Shown piece after piece: positions 7,990 to 15,532 of a stretch of 64,000 nucleotides of DNA. The notes under the pieces were generated by a model. The model did not search any database. It was given only the letters and a program-made list of their open reading frames with translations, and was not told the origin of the DNA. Each line of letters opens with the position of its first letter. Positions within the stretch are counted from its first letter, which is position 1. Position numbers and translations under genes: made by a program. Source of the stretch: a virus; IMG/VR virus record IMGVR_UViG_3300042691_040362, positions 40,955-104,954 of that record. One strand, 5' to 3'.

Positions 7990-8189
7990 ACATAGGACAG
8001 GAAAGAATAATAAAGAAATACGCTTGGTTACCAACTTGGGTTTGGGTTGGGAAACAAGGAAATAAAGATAAGTGGATTTGGTTGAGACCATTTTACGAAA
8101 AACAAAAATATGTTAAGTGGAATGATTGGCAGGAAGGTGTGGGAGACCATTGGAAGACAAGTTGGAAATGTGAACGTCAATATATTTAA
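7986..8189 (+). CDS. Small Trp-rich hypothetical protein
   Basis: 67 residues with ten tryptophans (for example LPTWVWVGKQGNKDKWIW and WNDWQEG), basic overall. This looks like the phage family in which a WLP-VWVG motif precedes a short beta sheet. Overlaps the stop of the previous gene. Confidence 0.65.
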   Translation: MNIGQERIIKKYAWLPTWVWVGKQGNKDKWIWLRPFYEKQKYVKWNDWQEGVGDHWKTSWKCERQYI

Positions 8190-8207
8190 AATTATAACAA
8201 ATAAACT

Positions 8208-8573
8208 ATGGCAATATTCGGAAGTAGTTGGAAAGAAGATAGTGAAGACGAAATCAATATGTTTTCACATTGGAAAGATGATGAAGATGACTCTGGTCCT
8301 GAACCAAACGAGGCACTAAAAGTAGCTAAAGAAAGATATGATGCAATGCTTGATGCTAAACCACCTTACGTAAGTGATGATTTTCAAATTGGACCTGATG
8401 GTGCATATGAGGATGTAAGTGATTGGGATATAACATTAATGGATGGAATTGAGTACGAAAGTTGGGATGAAATATATGAAGACTATGTTGGTGAGGCAGA
8501 TCTACACGAGTTTTTACAATGGCTAAAGGAAAATTTTCAAGTACCTAATAAACTAGGACCACAAAATTCTTAA
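8208..8573 (+). CDS. Acidic hypothetical protein
   Basis: 121 residues, strongly acidic (many Asp/Glu, for example the DDEDDSGPEPNE segment near 26-37). The next class I promoter begins inside its last six codons. No recognised family; DNA-mimic behaviour is possible for such acidic early proteins but nothing specific supports it. Confidence 0.65.
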   Translation: MAIFGSSWKEDSEDEINMFSHWKDDEDDSGPEPNEALKVAKERYDAMLDAKPPYVSDDFQIGPDGAYEDVSDWDITLMDGIEYESWDEIYEDYVGEADLHEFLQWLKENFQVPNKLGPQNS

Positions 8574-8584
8574 TTGTATATTTA
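8556..8584 (+). promoter_or_regulatory. Class I promoter inside a coding end
   Basis: GGACCACAA, 12 nt, TATATTTA; the upstream box encodes the last residues of the 8208 gene. Confidence 0.8.
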
Positions 8585-8597
8585 AAATAAAAAAGTT

Positions 8598-8852
8598 ATG
8601 ATATTTACAGGCAAATCAGCAGATGGTTCAGATGCAAAGGAAGTTGAAGGTATGTATATGCATCCCGATGGAGAACAATGGTCAAATCAACCATGGATCA
8701 TAACAAAAGAGGACAAAATGTATTGGGAAATACGTGACCATATTGATGGTAAACGATCACTACAAGACGAATACGATTTAGTTAAAGCAAAGAAATCCAC
8801 ATTAAGTAGAGCACTACGTGATTTTTTAATTAAATTTATGGATGAGGGTTAA
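8598..8852 (+). CDS. Hypothetical protein
   Basis: 84 residues; aromatic-rich first half (PDGEQWSNQPWIITKEDKMYW) and a helical second half. Single-gene unit between two class I promoters. No recognised domain. Confidence 0.65.
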   Translation: MIFTGKSADGSDAKEVEGMYMHPDGEQWSNQPWIITKEDKMYWEIRDHIDGKRSLQDEYDLVKAKKSTLSRALRDFLIKFMDEG

Positions 8853-8855
8853 TTA

Positions 8856-8884
8856 GGATTACAAAACCTTTAATTGTATATTTA
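8856..8884 (+). promoter_or_regulatory. Class I promoter
   Basis: GGATTACAA, 12 nt, TATATTTA; drives the operon 8901-10417. Confidence 0.85.
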
Positions 8885-8900
8885 AATAAAAATAAGAGTT

Positions 8901-9116
8901 ATGACGCCAAAAGAAAAAGCAGATGAATTATTTAGAAAAATGTATCAAGTACGTTCTGTAGCGGCAAGTGATATTACTAAACATTTTGCAAAACAAAGTG
9001 CATTAATTGCAGTTGATGAGATTATAAAAGAATATGGAACATATTTCAAAGTAGAAGTAGAAGGTAAATATGTATCTTATTGGCAACAAGTTAAACAAGA
9101 AATTGAGAAACTATGA
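8901..9116 (+). CDS. MTPKEKA-family small protein, copy 1
   Basis: 71 residues. MTPKEKADELFRKM start, AKQSALIAVDEII middle, YWQQVKQEIEKL end. First of three tandem copies, each joined to the next by an ATGA overlap. A frequent phage family in Bacteroidetes; role unknown. Confidence 0.75.
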   Translation: MTPKEKADELFRKMYQVRSVAASDITKHFAKQSALIAVDEIIKEYGTYFKVEVEGKYVSYWQQVKQEIEKL

Positions 9117-9325
9117 CACCAAAAGAAAAAGCAGATGATTTACTGAAGAAAATGCTAGGTAAAAATCCAAACATCCAAGACGGAGTTTCAGCCATAGATA
9201 CTATACAAGCTAAACTATGCGCTTTAGTAGCAGTTGATGAAATAATGAGCACCACTGATGCGGAAGACCATATTATTTTGTATAACTATTGGCAAAAAGT
9301 AAGAAATGAAATTGAGAAACTATGA
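9113..9325 (+). CDS. MTPKEKA-family small protein, copy 2
   Basis: 70 residues. Keeps MTPKEKADDLLKKM, LCALVAVDEIM and YWQKVRNEIEKL, with a different loop after residue 16. The first 20 or so bases and the last codons are almost identical to copies 1 and 3. Confidence 0.75.
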   Translation: MTPKEKADDLLKKMLGKNPNIQDGVSAIDTIQAKLCALVAVDEIMSTTDAEDHIILYNYWQKVRNEIEKL

Positions 9326-9531
9326 CACCAAAAGAAAAAGCAGAACAATTAGTACACACATACCGAATGCTATTTATGGATGTTGGGGGCGATTATGGGG
9401 AGGAAATACTAGTGTCTGTATTATCTAAACAGTGTGCTTTAATAGCAGTTAAAGAAATAAGATACACCCATTACGATGCAATAACTACAATGTGGTGGAA
9501 TGATGTAGAACAAGAAATAAATAAGTTATGA
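9322..9531 (+). CDS. MTPKEKA-family small protein, copy 3
   Basis: 69 residues. MTPKEKAEQLVHTY, SKQCALIAVKEIR and WWNDVEQEINKL; the most diverged copy. Coupled to the phosphoesterase gene by an ATGA overlap. Confidence 0.72.
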   Translation: MTPKEKAEQLVHTYRMLFMDVGGDYGEEILVSVLSKQCALIAVKEIRYTHYDAITTMWWNDVEQEINKL

Positions 9532-10205
9532 AAATCTGGCATATAAGTGACACACACACCTACCACGGACTATTAAATATTCCAAAGGATATTGATATGG
9601 TTATTCATTCAGGTGACTGTTCTAATCCACAAGATATAGTTAAGTCCCATAGTGAGATTTTAGAGTTTATAAATTGGTTTGCTTTGCTACCTATTAAATA
9701 TAAAATATTTGTAGCTGGAAACCACGATGTTGCTATTGAACGCAAATGGATTACTAGAGACCATTTCATTGAAAAGGATATAGTGTATCTTGAAAACGAA
9801 TCAATTACAATTGATGGTATCAATATATGGGGTTCTCCATTTACACCTTCGTTTGGTGAAGGTTGGGCATTCAATAAAAAGAGAGACAAACTACACAACT
9901 TGTGGGCTACTATTCCTGATGATACAAATGTAGTAGTGGTTCATGGTCCACCTAAAGGTATTTTAGATCTATCATATGATACAACAAATAAACTAGAATT
10001 CTGTGGATGTAATGCATTTAAAAAACGAATGCTTCAATTACAACCTGAACTGTGTTTGTTTGGGCATATTCACAACTGTGAAGATATAATTAATGCAGGC
10101 ACAACTAAATTATCAGCATATAAAACAGTATATTCAAATGGTTCAGTAGTGACTGATGGTAAATTTGGTAAATTAAGTTCAAACGGAAATATATTAGAAA
10201 TATGA
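9528..10205 (+). CDS. Calcineurin-like metallophosphoesterase
   Basis: 225 residues with the complete family motif set: D8-x-H10 (SDTH), GD near 29-30, GNHD at 64-67, VVHGPP near 137 and GHIH near 175. These bind two metal ions and hydrolyse phosphomono- or diesters. The fold is closest by eye to the small MPPED-type phosphodiesterases. In phages such enzymes may act on nucleotides, RNA 2',3'-phosphates or cyclic nucleotide signals; the substrate cannot be read from sequence. Encoded in an operon of small proteins. Confidence 0.85.
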   Translation: MKIWHISDTHTYHGLLNIPKDIDMVIHSGDCSNPQDIVKSHSEILEFINWFALLPIKYKIFVAGNHDVAIERKWITRDHFIEKDIVYLENESITIDGINIWGSPFTPSFGEGWAFNKKRDKLHNLWATIPDDTNVVVVHGPPKGILDLSYDTTNKLEFCGCNAFKKRMLQLQPELCLFGHIHNCEDIINAGTTKLSAYKTVYSNGSVVTDGKFGKLSSNGNILEI

Positions 10206-10417
10206 AAGTAAAACAACTAATAGAACACTTACAAACACTTGATCCTGAATTATATGTATTTAGACCTGGATATGAAGCTGGTTTAGAGGATATAAAGGAT
10301 ACTAGTAGTGTAGTTCATGTTGAATTGGATTATAACAAAGAATGGTATTATGGACCACATGAACAAGTATTAAGTCCTGAAATATTTCCAAACGCAGTAA
10401 AAGGAATAGTATTATAG
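10202..10417 (+). CDS. MKVKQLIEHL-type small protein, copy 1
   Basis: 71 residues: MKVKQLIEHLQTLDPELYVF then an acidic beta-rich tail. Same type as the genes at 10474 and 16871. This family (helix, LDPE turn, strands) is very common in phages and unassigned. Ends just before a class I promoter. Confidence 0.72.
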   Translation: MKVKQLIEHLQTLDPELYVFRPGYEAGLEDIKDTSSVVHVELDYNKEWYYGPHEQVLSPEIFPNAVKGIVL

Positions 10418-10421
10418 ACTA

Positions 10422-10450
10422 GGACTACAAAATCTTTTAACATATATTTA
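10422..10450 (+). promoter_or_regulatory. Class I promoter
   Basis: GGACTACAA, 12 nt, TATATTTA, before 10474. Confidence 0.85.
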
Positions 10451-10473
10451 AACAACTTAAAAAAATAAAGGTT

Positions 10474-10689
10474 ATGACGGTACAAGAATTAAAAGAAATA
10501 CTTGATGAAATGAACCCAGATATGGAAGTAAAATTTTCATACAGTTATGGAGACTATTGGCGAACCCAAGTAGCAGCAAACATTTCAGATGTCGATTATG
10601 GGTATGTAAGTTATAGTGACTACCACCAAATGGATAAGGTATCTGAAGATGAAAATGAAGATACTAAGTATGTAGTTTTACTAAGTTAA
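10474..10689 (+). CDS. MKVKQLIEHL-type small protein, copy 2
   Basis: 71 residues: MTVQELKEILDEMNPDMEVKF, then Tyr- and Asp-rich strands. Same layout as the genes at 10202 and 16871, low identity. Monocistronic between class I promoters. Confidence 0.7.
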   Translation: MTVQELKEILDEMNPDMEVKFSYSYGDYWRTQVAANISDVDYGYVSYSDYHQMDKVSEDENEDTKYVVLLS

Positions 10690-10696
10690 TTTGTTA

Positions 10697-10725
10697 GGAT
10701 TACAAAATCTGTTAATGTATATTTA
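10697..10725 (+). promoter_or_regulatory. Class I promoter
   Basis: GGATTACAA, 12 nt, TATATTTA, before 10749 and 10986. Confidence 0.85.
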
Positions 10726-10748
10726 ATCAACTTAAAAAAATAAAGGTT

Positions 10749-10973
10749 ATGAACGGATTAACACAATCAGAATTCGAAATTTTGCTTAAACTAAAGCAAC
10801 TAAAACAAAACAAAAAGTACATTGCTTTAAAACTACACCCTCCAATTGGAAACAGTACCATTCAGAAAGAAAACAATCGGATGTTTATCAATGAAGGCCG
10901 AGATGGAAAATGGGAAGACATCTCAGAGAGTTTCTATGATATAGTAGTAGGAATTTACGATTCACGTTCTTAA
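10749..10973 (+). CDS. Small hypothetical protein
   Basis: 74 residues, basic first half with a helix (FEILLKLKQLKQNKK) and an acidic end. The GGTTATG leader supports this start. No family recognised. Confidence 0.62.
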   Translation: MNGLTQSEFEILLKLKQLKQNKKYIALKLHPPIGNSTIQKENNRMFINEGRDGKWEDISESFYDIVVGIYDSRS

Positions 10974-10985
10974 AAAATAAAGGTT

Positions 10986-11309
10986 ATGGCAACACGTAGT
11001 TACATTGGAAAACGTCTTGAAGACGGAAAAATTCGTTACATTTATTGTCACTTTGATGGATATCCATCACACAATGGAGAAATCCTAACTGAATATTATA
11101 CAACAGAAGACAAAGTCACTGATTTACTTGATTTAGGAGATATGAGTAGTTTAGAGCCATCTCTTTCAGAATGTAAAGTATATGATGATGGAAATGTTGC
11201 GATTGGAGATATGAGTGATTTTCTTGATGGGAATGTTTCATATTACTATTTGTTTGAAAATAATGAATGGCAATGTTTTGATTATAAAGGAGATCAAGTA
11301 ACTCTCTAG
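10986..11309 (+). CDS. Conserved phage hypothetical (MATRSxIG type)
   Basis: 107 residues. MATRSYIGKRLEDGKI and YCHFDGYPSHNGEIL are diagnostic of a very widespread phage/prophage family, usually beta-rich with a conserved HFDGYPxxxG motif. Function undetermined. It shares the promoter of 10749, with its own AAAGGTTATG leader. Confidence 0.8.
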   Translation: MATRSYIGKRLEDGKIRYIYCHFDGYPSHNGEILTEYYTTEDKVTDLLDLGDMSSLEPSLSECKVYDDGNVAIGDMSDFLDGNVSYYYLFENNEWQCFDYKGDQVTL

Positions 11310-11337
11310 GATTACAAGATTTACAAACGTATATTTA
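11309..11337 (+). promoter_or_regulatory. Class I promoter
   Basis: GGATTACAA, 12 nt, TATATTTA; starts in the stop codon of the previous gene. Confidence 0.85.
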
Positions 11338-11360
11338 ATCAACTTAAAAAAATAAAAGTT

Positions 11361-11783
11361 ATGAAAAACGAAAAAACAGAACGCATTGAAAGTCTTATAG
11401 ATCTATCAGCACTTGCTTGGTTCAATACAGCAGCAAACACAATTGTTGTGGATATGATGAATGAAGGATGGGAGTATAGTGATGCAAGAGAATATCTATT
11501 TGATAAAATTGATGAAATCATTGAAGCACATAAAAGACAAGATCGATTGGAAAATAAATTCTCCCCACTAATTGGAAAAAAATGTATTGTAATTGATGAG
11601 GTAATAGAGAAAAATAATGTAAAAATACATACAATTAGTGGAATTGGAGAAAATGGTGGATTGTGTTTTGAAGATTACAATGGGGAAACTATTTTTTGTT
11701 TTGAATATGATGAAGACTTATTTGTAGAAGGATACAAAGCATGGATTCATCCAGATGAAGTATCTATTCAACTAATAGATTAG
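11361..11783 (+). CDS. Hypothetical protein, two-part
   Basis: 140 residues. Residues 1-60 are helical and acidic (for example WEYSDAREYLFDKIDEI); 66-138 are beta-rich (GKKCIVIDEVI, KIHTISGIGENGGLCFEDY), resembling a small barrel. Single-gene unit. No known family. Confidence 0.65.
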   Translation: MKNEKTERIESLIDLSALAWFNTAANTIVVDMMNEGWEYSDAREYLFDKIDEIIEAHKRQDRLENKFSPLIGKKCIVIDEVIEKNNVKIHTISGIGENGGLCFEDYNGETIFCFEYDEDLFVEGYKAWIHPDEVSIQLID

Positions 11784-11811
11784 GATTACAAAGTTTACGT
11801 TCATTTATTTA
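11783..11811 (+). promoter_or_regulatory. Class I promoter
   Basis: GGATTACAA, 12 nt, TTTATTTA (first base of the downstream box changed). Confidence 0.75.
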
Positions 11812-11829
11812 AATAAAAAAATAAAGGTT

Positions 11830-12132
11830 ATGAAAAAAACATCTCAATCAATAGATGGAACATCGTTCCACAATGTAGTAGTTAAATGTTCATTATCAAC
11901 CCTAACAAAAGTATTAGGCAATCCCGATTGTTCAGGAAATGATGGTGAGAATAAGATCAATTTTGAATGGGAAATGGAAACAAATGACGGAGATGTATTT
12001 ACAGTATATGACTGGAAGGAATATAGATCATTGAATGAAAATGAACTAATCGAATGGCACATTGGTGGAACAAGTAGGAGTATAACTGAACAAGCCGCTC
12101 GTGAAATTAGGGATGCAATAGCAAAAATCTAA
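11830..12132 (+). CDS. Conserved phage hypothetical
   Basis: 100 residues. DGTSFHNVVVKCSLSTLTKVLG, then INFEWEMETNDGDVFTVYDWKEYR and EWHIGGTSRSITEQAAREI. The FTVYDWKEYR...EWHIGG pattern is a recurrent phage protein family of unknown function. Confidence 0.72.
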   Translation: MKKTSQSIDGTSFHNVVVKCSLSTLTKVLGNPDCSGNDGENKINFEWEMETNDGDVFTVYDWKEYRSLNENELIEWHIGGTSRSITEQAAREIRDAIAKI

Positions 12133-12139
12133 AGTGTTA

Positions 12140-12168
12140 GGATTACAAGATTTATAAACGTATATTTA
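12140..12168 (+). promoter_or_regulatory. Class I promoter
   Basis: GGATTACAA, 12 nt, TATATTTA, before 12191. Confidence 0.85.
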
Positions 12169-12190
12169 ATCAACTTAAAAAACATAACTT

Positions 12191-12553
12191 ATGACTGAAT
12201 TAGAAAATTTAAAAATCGAGCTATTTAATCTTGTTGAACGTGTTAGTGCGCTATCAACTAAAAATGAAGGAACATTTTCATTCACAAAAGAACAACTACT
12301 AAGCTATTCAAAGTTTCTAATTGATGAAGCGGTTGAAAGCATAACAACCGGTATTAAAAATGATATAACTGAAGATTCGTTAGATGAAGTAATTGAATTA
12401 GAAATGGGTTATAATAGAGATATACGAGTTACAATTGATGAAAGAGGATTCCATAGCCAAATAGTTTCAGTGATTGAAGATTCAGTTGATTCAAACATAG
12501 AGGATTCAGTTGCTAGCGCTTTGGAACATGTGTTTCCAACCACTCAAGATTAA
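12191..12553 (+). CDS. Acidic helical hypothetical protein
   Basis: 120 residues, largely helical with a coiled-coil-like N-terminus (TELENLKIELFNLVERV) and a repetitive Ser/Asp/Val end (SVIEDSVDSNIEDSVAS near 95-112). Followed by a hybrid terminator-promoter. Function unknown. Confidence 0.65.
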   Translation: MTELENLKIELFNLVERVSALSTKNEGTFSFTKEQLLSYSKFLIDEAVESITTGIKNDITEDSLDEVIELEMGYNRDIRVTIDERGFHSQIVSVIEDSVDSNIEDSVASALEHVFPTTQD

Positions 12554-12564
12554 AATAAATAAAA

Positions 12565-12590
12565 GGGTAGTTCATTAGGACTACCCTATT
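12565..12590 (+). terminator. Terminator forming a hybrid with a promoter
   Basis: GGGTAGT, 8-nt loop, ACTACCC, then TATTTTTATTT. The 3' arm and loop are the class I upstream box. Confidence 0.85.
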
Positions 12591-12606
12591 TTTATTTGTA
12601 TATTTA
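12578..12606 (+). promoter_or_regulatory. Class I promoter inside a terminator
   Basis: GGACTACCC, 12 nt, TATATTTA, only 4 nt before the ATG at 12611, so the mRNA may be leaderless or start close to the ATG. Confidence 0.8.
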
Positions 12607-12610
12607 CAGT

Positions 12611-12745
12611 ATGAAAGAAGATAAGAAGATAAATGGATTAAGTGAACGTCACATTGCACAAATAGTACGACGTAAAATGATTCAACGCTTCAAACCATCA
12701 GCAAAAGTATATAAACGCAACAAAAACAAAAACACAGAGCTATGA
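12611..12745 (+). CDS. Small basic protein
   Basis: 44 residues, very rich in Lys and Arg (IAQIVRRKMIQRFKPSAKVY then KRNKNKNTEL). Possibly nucleic-acid binding on charge alone. Overlaps the next gene as ATGA. Confidence 0.6.
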   Translation: MKEDKKINGLSERHIAQIVRRKMIQRFKPSAKVYKRNKNKNTEL

Positions 12746-13029
12746 GACAACTAATCGGAAAATTTGAAGTAGTGGATTCAATGGGGAATCTTAAGACACT
12801 AAAAGTATTTACAAACCGCGAAGAAGGTACTGTGGGGTTCTCCTTAACATCCAAATCAGGGACTTCGTTTTCAATCAGCAATATGCAATGTGGATGGAGA
12901 GGACCACACCTACCTGATAACACATATGAATATCCAACTAACAAAGCACTAATGAAAGCAGTGAAAGAGGCTGTAAATGGAGGTGTTTGTAAAGTACAAG
13001 AAGAGAAATTATTTATTGATGTAATTTAA
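12742..13029 (+). CDS. Hypothetical protein
   Basis: 95 residues; beta-rich first half (LIGKFEVVDSMGNLKTLKVF) and a conserved-looking QCGWRGPHLPDNTYEY segment near 53-68, ending in a helix. Second gene of a three-gene unit. Confidence 0.65.
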   Translation: MRQLIGKFEVVDSMGNLKTLKVFTNREEGTVGFSLTSKSGTSFSISNMQCGWRGPHLPDNTYEYPTNKALMKAVKEAVNGGVCKVQEEKLFIDVI

Positions 13030-13040
13030 AAATAATGGTT

Positions 13041-13202
13041 ATGAAAGAATTAATGTATAACCCAAGTACTGGTGATTTATTAGCAACTAAAGCTAAAACA
13101 GATGGGAAAGTGTATCAAAGTTACTTAACTAAAGGATATATTAAAATTGGTTGGGTTGATGGGTTTAATGTAGTGGTTGGAGGAATTGGAGTTAAATTAT
13201 AA
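13041..13202 (+). CDS. Small hypothetical protein
   Basis: 53 residues: MKELMYNPSTGDLLATKAK, then short strands ending VVVGGIGVKL. An ATG six bases upstream is in frame; this one follows the GGTTATG leader. No family recognised. Confidence 0.6.
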   Translation: MKELMYNPSTGDLLATKAKTDGKVYQSYLTKGYIKIGWVDGFNVVVGGIGVKL

Positions 13203-13209
13203 TTTATTA

Positions 13210-13238
13210 GGATTACAAGTTAAATTAATGTATATTCA
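13210..13238 (+). promoter_or_regulatory. Class I promoter
   Basis: GGATTACAA, 12 nt, TATATTCA, before 13261. Confidence 0.85.
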
Positions 13239-13260
13239 ATTAACTTAAAAAATAAAGATT

Positions 13261-13500
13261 ATGAAAGAAACACTTGAAGAAGCTGCTGAAGAATTTATAA
13301 AAGGTTGGGGTGGTTTAACTGACTCTAAAAATTCATTTATTGAAGGTGCTAAATGGCAAGCTGAAAGAATGTATAGTGAGGAAGATTTAATTAGTTTTGC
13401 ACACTTTTATTTCACAGAAGAATTTAATTCAACAATGCAAACTTCTAAATCAACAGATAAAATTTTACAAGAATGGTTTGAACAATTTAAAAAGAAATAA
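13261..13500 (+). CDS. WFEQFKKK-family small protein, copy 3
   Basis: 79 residues. MKETLEEAAEEF start, FIEGAKWQAERMYSEED core, EWFEQFKKK end. Ends and core share near-identical DNA with 5798 and 7527 although 6-8 kb away, implying recent exchange or strong purifying selection. Confidence 0.75.
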   Translation: MKETLEEAAEEFIKGWGGLTDSKNSFIEGAKWQAERMYSEEDLISFAHFYFTEEFNSTMQTSKSTDKILQEWFEQFKKK

Positions 13501-13501
13501 T

Positions 13502-13696
13502 ATGAAAGTATTTAGATTTACAACAGAGGTACAATCCATTAAAACAATACAATATATTATTGAAGCTGAAAATAAAGAAGAAGCAGCTAAAATACTCCAA
13601 AGCGGAAGTGAACGTGATGAAGGTGAAGAGATTGATGAAGATATCTATTGGGGAACAGAAACAATTATAGAAAGTAAACTAATTGAGGAACTATGA
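13502..13696 (+). CDS. Small hypothetical protein
   Basis: 64 residues: MKVFRFTTEVQSIKTIQYII then an acidic helix (AENKEEAAKIL) and a short tail. Start chosen directly after the previous stop; the longer frame would overlap the previous gene by 100 bases. Confidence 0.65.
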   Translation: MKVFRFTTEVQSIKTIQYIIEAENKEEAAKILQSGSERDEGEEIDEDIYWGTETIIESKLIEEL

Positions 13697-13920
13697 ACGA
13701 ACTAAAAATACATGGCTACTATCAGTGGTCCAATGCTTGTGGTTATGGAGTGATCCTTTCCGATTGTGGAGACTCAGCAAAGCTGGTACTTGAAAATCAA
13801 TCAACAACTGATTGGTTAGAAATTGAATATGTTTTTAACGAGGACACTGATGGATTTGATCCAATCATTGATCCAAGTAGATACAACGTGCCTTTAAATT
13901 TGGTAATGCGAGCTTACTAG
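13693..13920 (+). CDS. Hypothetical protein
   Basis: 75 residues, acidic, beta-rich (GYYQWSNACGYGVILSDCGD). Two cysteines near 16 and 26. Its TAG stop overlaps the next class I promoter. Confidence 0.68.
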   Translation: MNELKIHGYYQWSNACGYGVILSDCGDSAKLVLENQSTTDWLEIEYVFNEDTDGFDPIIDPSRYNVPLNLVMRAY

Positions 13921-13948
13921 GACTACAAAGTTTATTACTGTATATTTA
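13920..13948 (+). promoter_or_regulatory. Class I promoter
   Basis: GGACTACAA, 12 nt, TATATTTA, before 13972. Confidence 0.85.
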
Positions 13949-13971
13949 AACAACTTAAAAAACGTAAAAAG

Positions 13972-14568
13972 ATGAAAAAATCAAATTCAAGTGTGTTTGT
14001 AAACACAACTATTACGAAACAATTCCCTAACGGACCAAAAGTAACTGCTGAATTTCAAACCATTGTTTGTTTGAATAAAAGTGATGATTGGGTTATTGAT
14101 TGTATTGAGCCAATGGATATTAATGAAATTGAAATGATGGGAAAAACAATCACCGATTATGAAAATAAACGTAATATAATTGAACATTTCAAATTAATGG
14201 GAGTTGATTTATGGGACGAAGTTGAAACGGATATGCAGAAAATCATTGATGCGAATAGTGATGCAGTTACGTTTGTAAAAGAACAAACCGGAATTATATT
14301 ACCAACAAAACAAAGCAAACCAAATGATGTTGTTGAATTAACAAGACAGGAATTGGAATATGTAATAATTATGAATGATCTAAAACAGCAATTCGGTTCA
14401 TTAGGTTACTACAACGATAAACGAAAAACAACACGTCGCATCAAGATATATTCAGGTCCAAAAGAAGCAATTCAAAGATACATGTATAAAAAATATCCAC
14501 ATATCAAAACATATTTCAATGTTGGATATCCATGGTCAAGTGGATTATGTTTTAGGTTACCACTTTGA
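13972..14568 (+). CDS. Hypothetical protein
   Basis: 198 residues. N-terminal strands (SSVFVNTTITKQFPNGPKVT), an acidic helical centre, and a basic end (TTRRIKIYSGPKEAIQRYMYKK) that could bind nucleic acid. Closed by a classic intrinsic terminator at 14576. No family recognised. Confidence 0.65.
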   Translation: MKKSNSSVFVNTTITKQFPNGPKVTAEFQTIVCLNKSDDWVIDCIEPMDINEIEMMGKTITDYENKRNIIEHFKLMGVDLWDEVETDMQKIIDANSDAVTFVKEQTGIILPTKQSKPNDVVELTRQELEYVIIMNDLKQQFGSLGYYNDKRKTTRRIKIYSGPKEAIQRYMYKKYPHIKTYFNVGYPWSSGLCFRLPL

Positions 14569-14575
14569 TAATAAT

Positions 14576-14599
14576 GGGGACGTAAACGTCCCCTTTTTT
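14576..14599 (+). terminator. Intrinsic terminator
   Basis: GGGGACG, loop TAAA, CGTCCCC, then six T. Perfect 7-bp stem, separate from the next promoter. Confidence 0.92.
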
Positions 14600-14608
14600 A
14601 TTTTACTA

Positions 14609-14637
14609 GGACTACAAGGTTTACATTCGTATATTTA
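14609..14637 (+). promoter_or_regulatory. Class I promoter
   Basis: GGACTACAA, 12 nt, TATATTTA, before 14657. Confidence 0.85.
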
Positions 14638-14656
14638 AGTATAAGAAAAAAAAGAT

Positions 14657-14809
14657 ATGAAAACTAAAACGAAACAACAGATACTAGCTGAGATGCTACA
14701 AAAAGAATTAAACTCAACAGAACAAATGTGGGAAGAAGGTAAATCACATGCCTTCATAATTGGATATTTAAAAGGTCTAATCAAAATAACCATTTCAGAA
14801 CTAAAATGA
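14657..14809 (+). CDS. Small helical protein
   Basis: 50 residues, helical and basic at the start (MKTKTKQQILAEMLQKELNS) with a hydrophobic end (AFIIGYLKGLIKITISEL). Overlaps the SWIM-domain gene by four bases. Confidence 0.62.
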   Translation: MKTKTKQQILAEMLQKELNSTEQMWEEGKSHAFIIGYLKGLIKITISELK

Positions 14810-15114
14810 TATATCTACCTATAGCAACTCAACATATCCCACCTGCCATTGCAAATACAAGTCAAGGTAGATACGCTATAATGGATGGTAAATGGTACGA
14901 AATTGGACAAACCATTACATTGGAGTTTGTTAGGAAACATTGGAAACCAAAACCAATTGAAACTAATTCAATTAAAACATTTGCTATTAAGAGCTCGAAT
15001 GGAAAAGAACAGTACACCGTTACTGTGAATGGGAAATATTGGCAATGTAATTGTCCGAGTTGGAAAAACCCATGTAAACACATTGGTATAGCTAAAGCTC
15101 AAATTAAGGAATAG
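14806..15114 (+). CDS. SWIM zinc-finger protein
   Basis: 102 residues. YWQCNCPSWKNPCKHIGIA near 77-95 is a SWIM-type zinc finger (C-x-C-xn-C-x-H), preceded by the usual strand pair KEQYTVTVNGK. SWIM domains bind DNA or proteins and occur in phage and transposon proteins. The first 55 residues have no recognised domain. Precise role unknown. Confidence 0.8.
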   Translation: MIYLPIATQHIPPAIANTSQGRYAIMDGKWYEIGQTITLEFVRKHWKPKPIETNSIKTFAIKSSNGKEQYTVTVNGKYWQCNCPSWKNPCKHIGIAKAQIKE

Positions 15115-15142
15115 GACTACAGAATTTACAGTTGTATATTTA
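15114..15142 (+). promoter_or_regulatory. Class I promoter
   Basis: GGACTACAG, 12 nt, TATATTTA, before 15165; overlaps the upstream stop. Confidence 0.8.
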
Positions 15143-15164
15143 AGTAAACGAAAAAATAAAAGTT

Positions 15165-15482
15165 ATGAAAAGCAAATTCACTCAGGTTTCATCAAATGAA
15201 ATCAAACTAGAATTAATCCATAATTATTTGACTCAATGTGATCGTTCATTTCTATTAATAGAGCAAAATAGAGGTGTGTATAGTATAGGTAGGGCTGTTC
15301 AACTATATCAGTTGGATGGGCTTAAGAAAGAACACATCAAGGAATTAGCGTGGACAAAGGATGATAATCATGGTGGAATGAGAGACTCAGATGCACACCA
15401 TAAAGGACTCACAACATTAGATGGTTGTAAAAGTGTAGCATTGGATTATTTGGAAAAAATATTAGGAGTAGAAATTGAATAG
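15165..15482 (+). CDS. Hypothetical protein
   Basis: 105 residues. Helical, with WTKDDNHGGMRDSDAHHKGLTT near 64-85 holding several His/Asp that could bind metal. Single-gene unit. No family recognised. Confidence 0.65.
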   Translation: MKSKFTQVSSNEIKLELIHNYLTQCDRSFLLIEQNRGVYSIGRAVQLYQLDGLKKEHIKELAWTKDDNHGGMRDSDAHHKGLTTLDGCKSVALDYLEKILGVEIE

Positions 15483-15510
15483 GATTACAAGTTAAACAGT
15501 TGTATATTTA
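15482..15510 (+). promoter_or_regulatory. Class I promoter
   Basis: GGATTACAA, 12 nt, TATATTTA, before 15533; first G is the last base of the upstream TAG. Confidence 0.85.
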
Positions 15511-15532
15511 ATTAACTTAAAAAACAAAAGTT

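Noticed and set aside
8208-8573. Anti-CRISPR or DNA mimic
   Set aside because: Acidity alone is not evidence; no known family or linked regulator was recognised.
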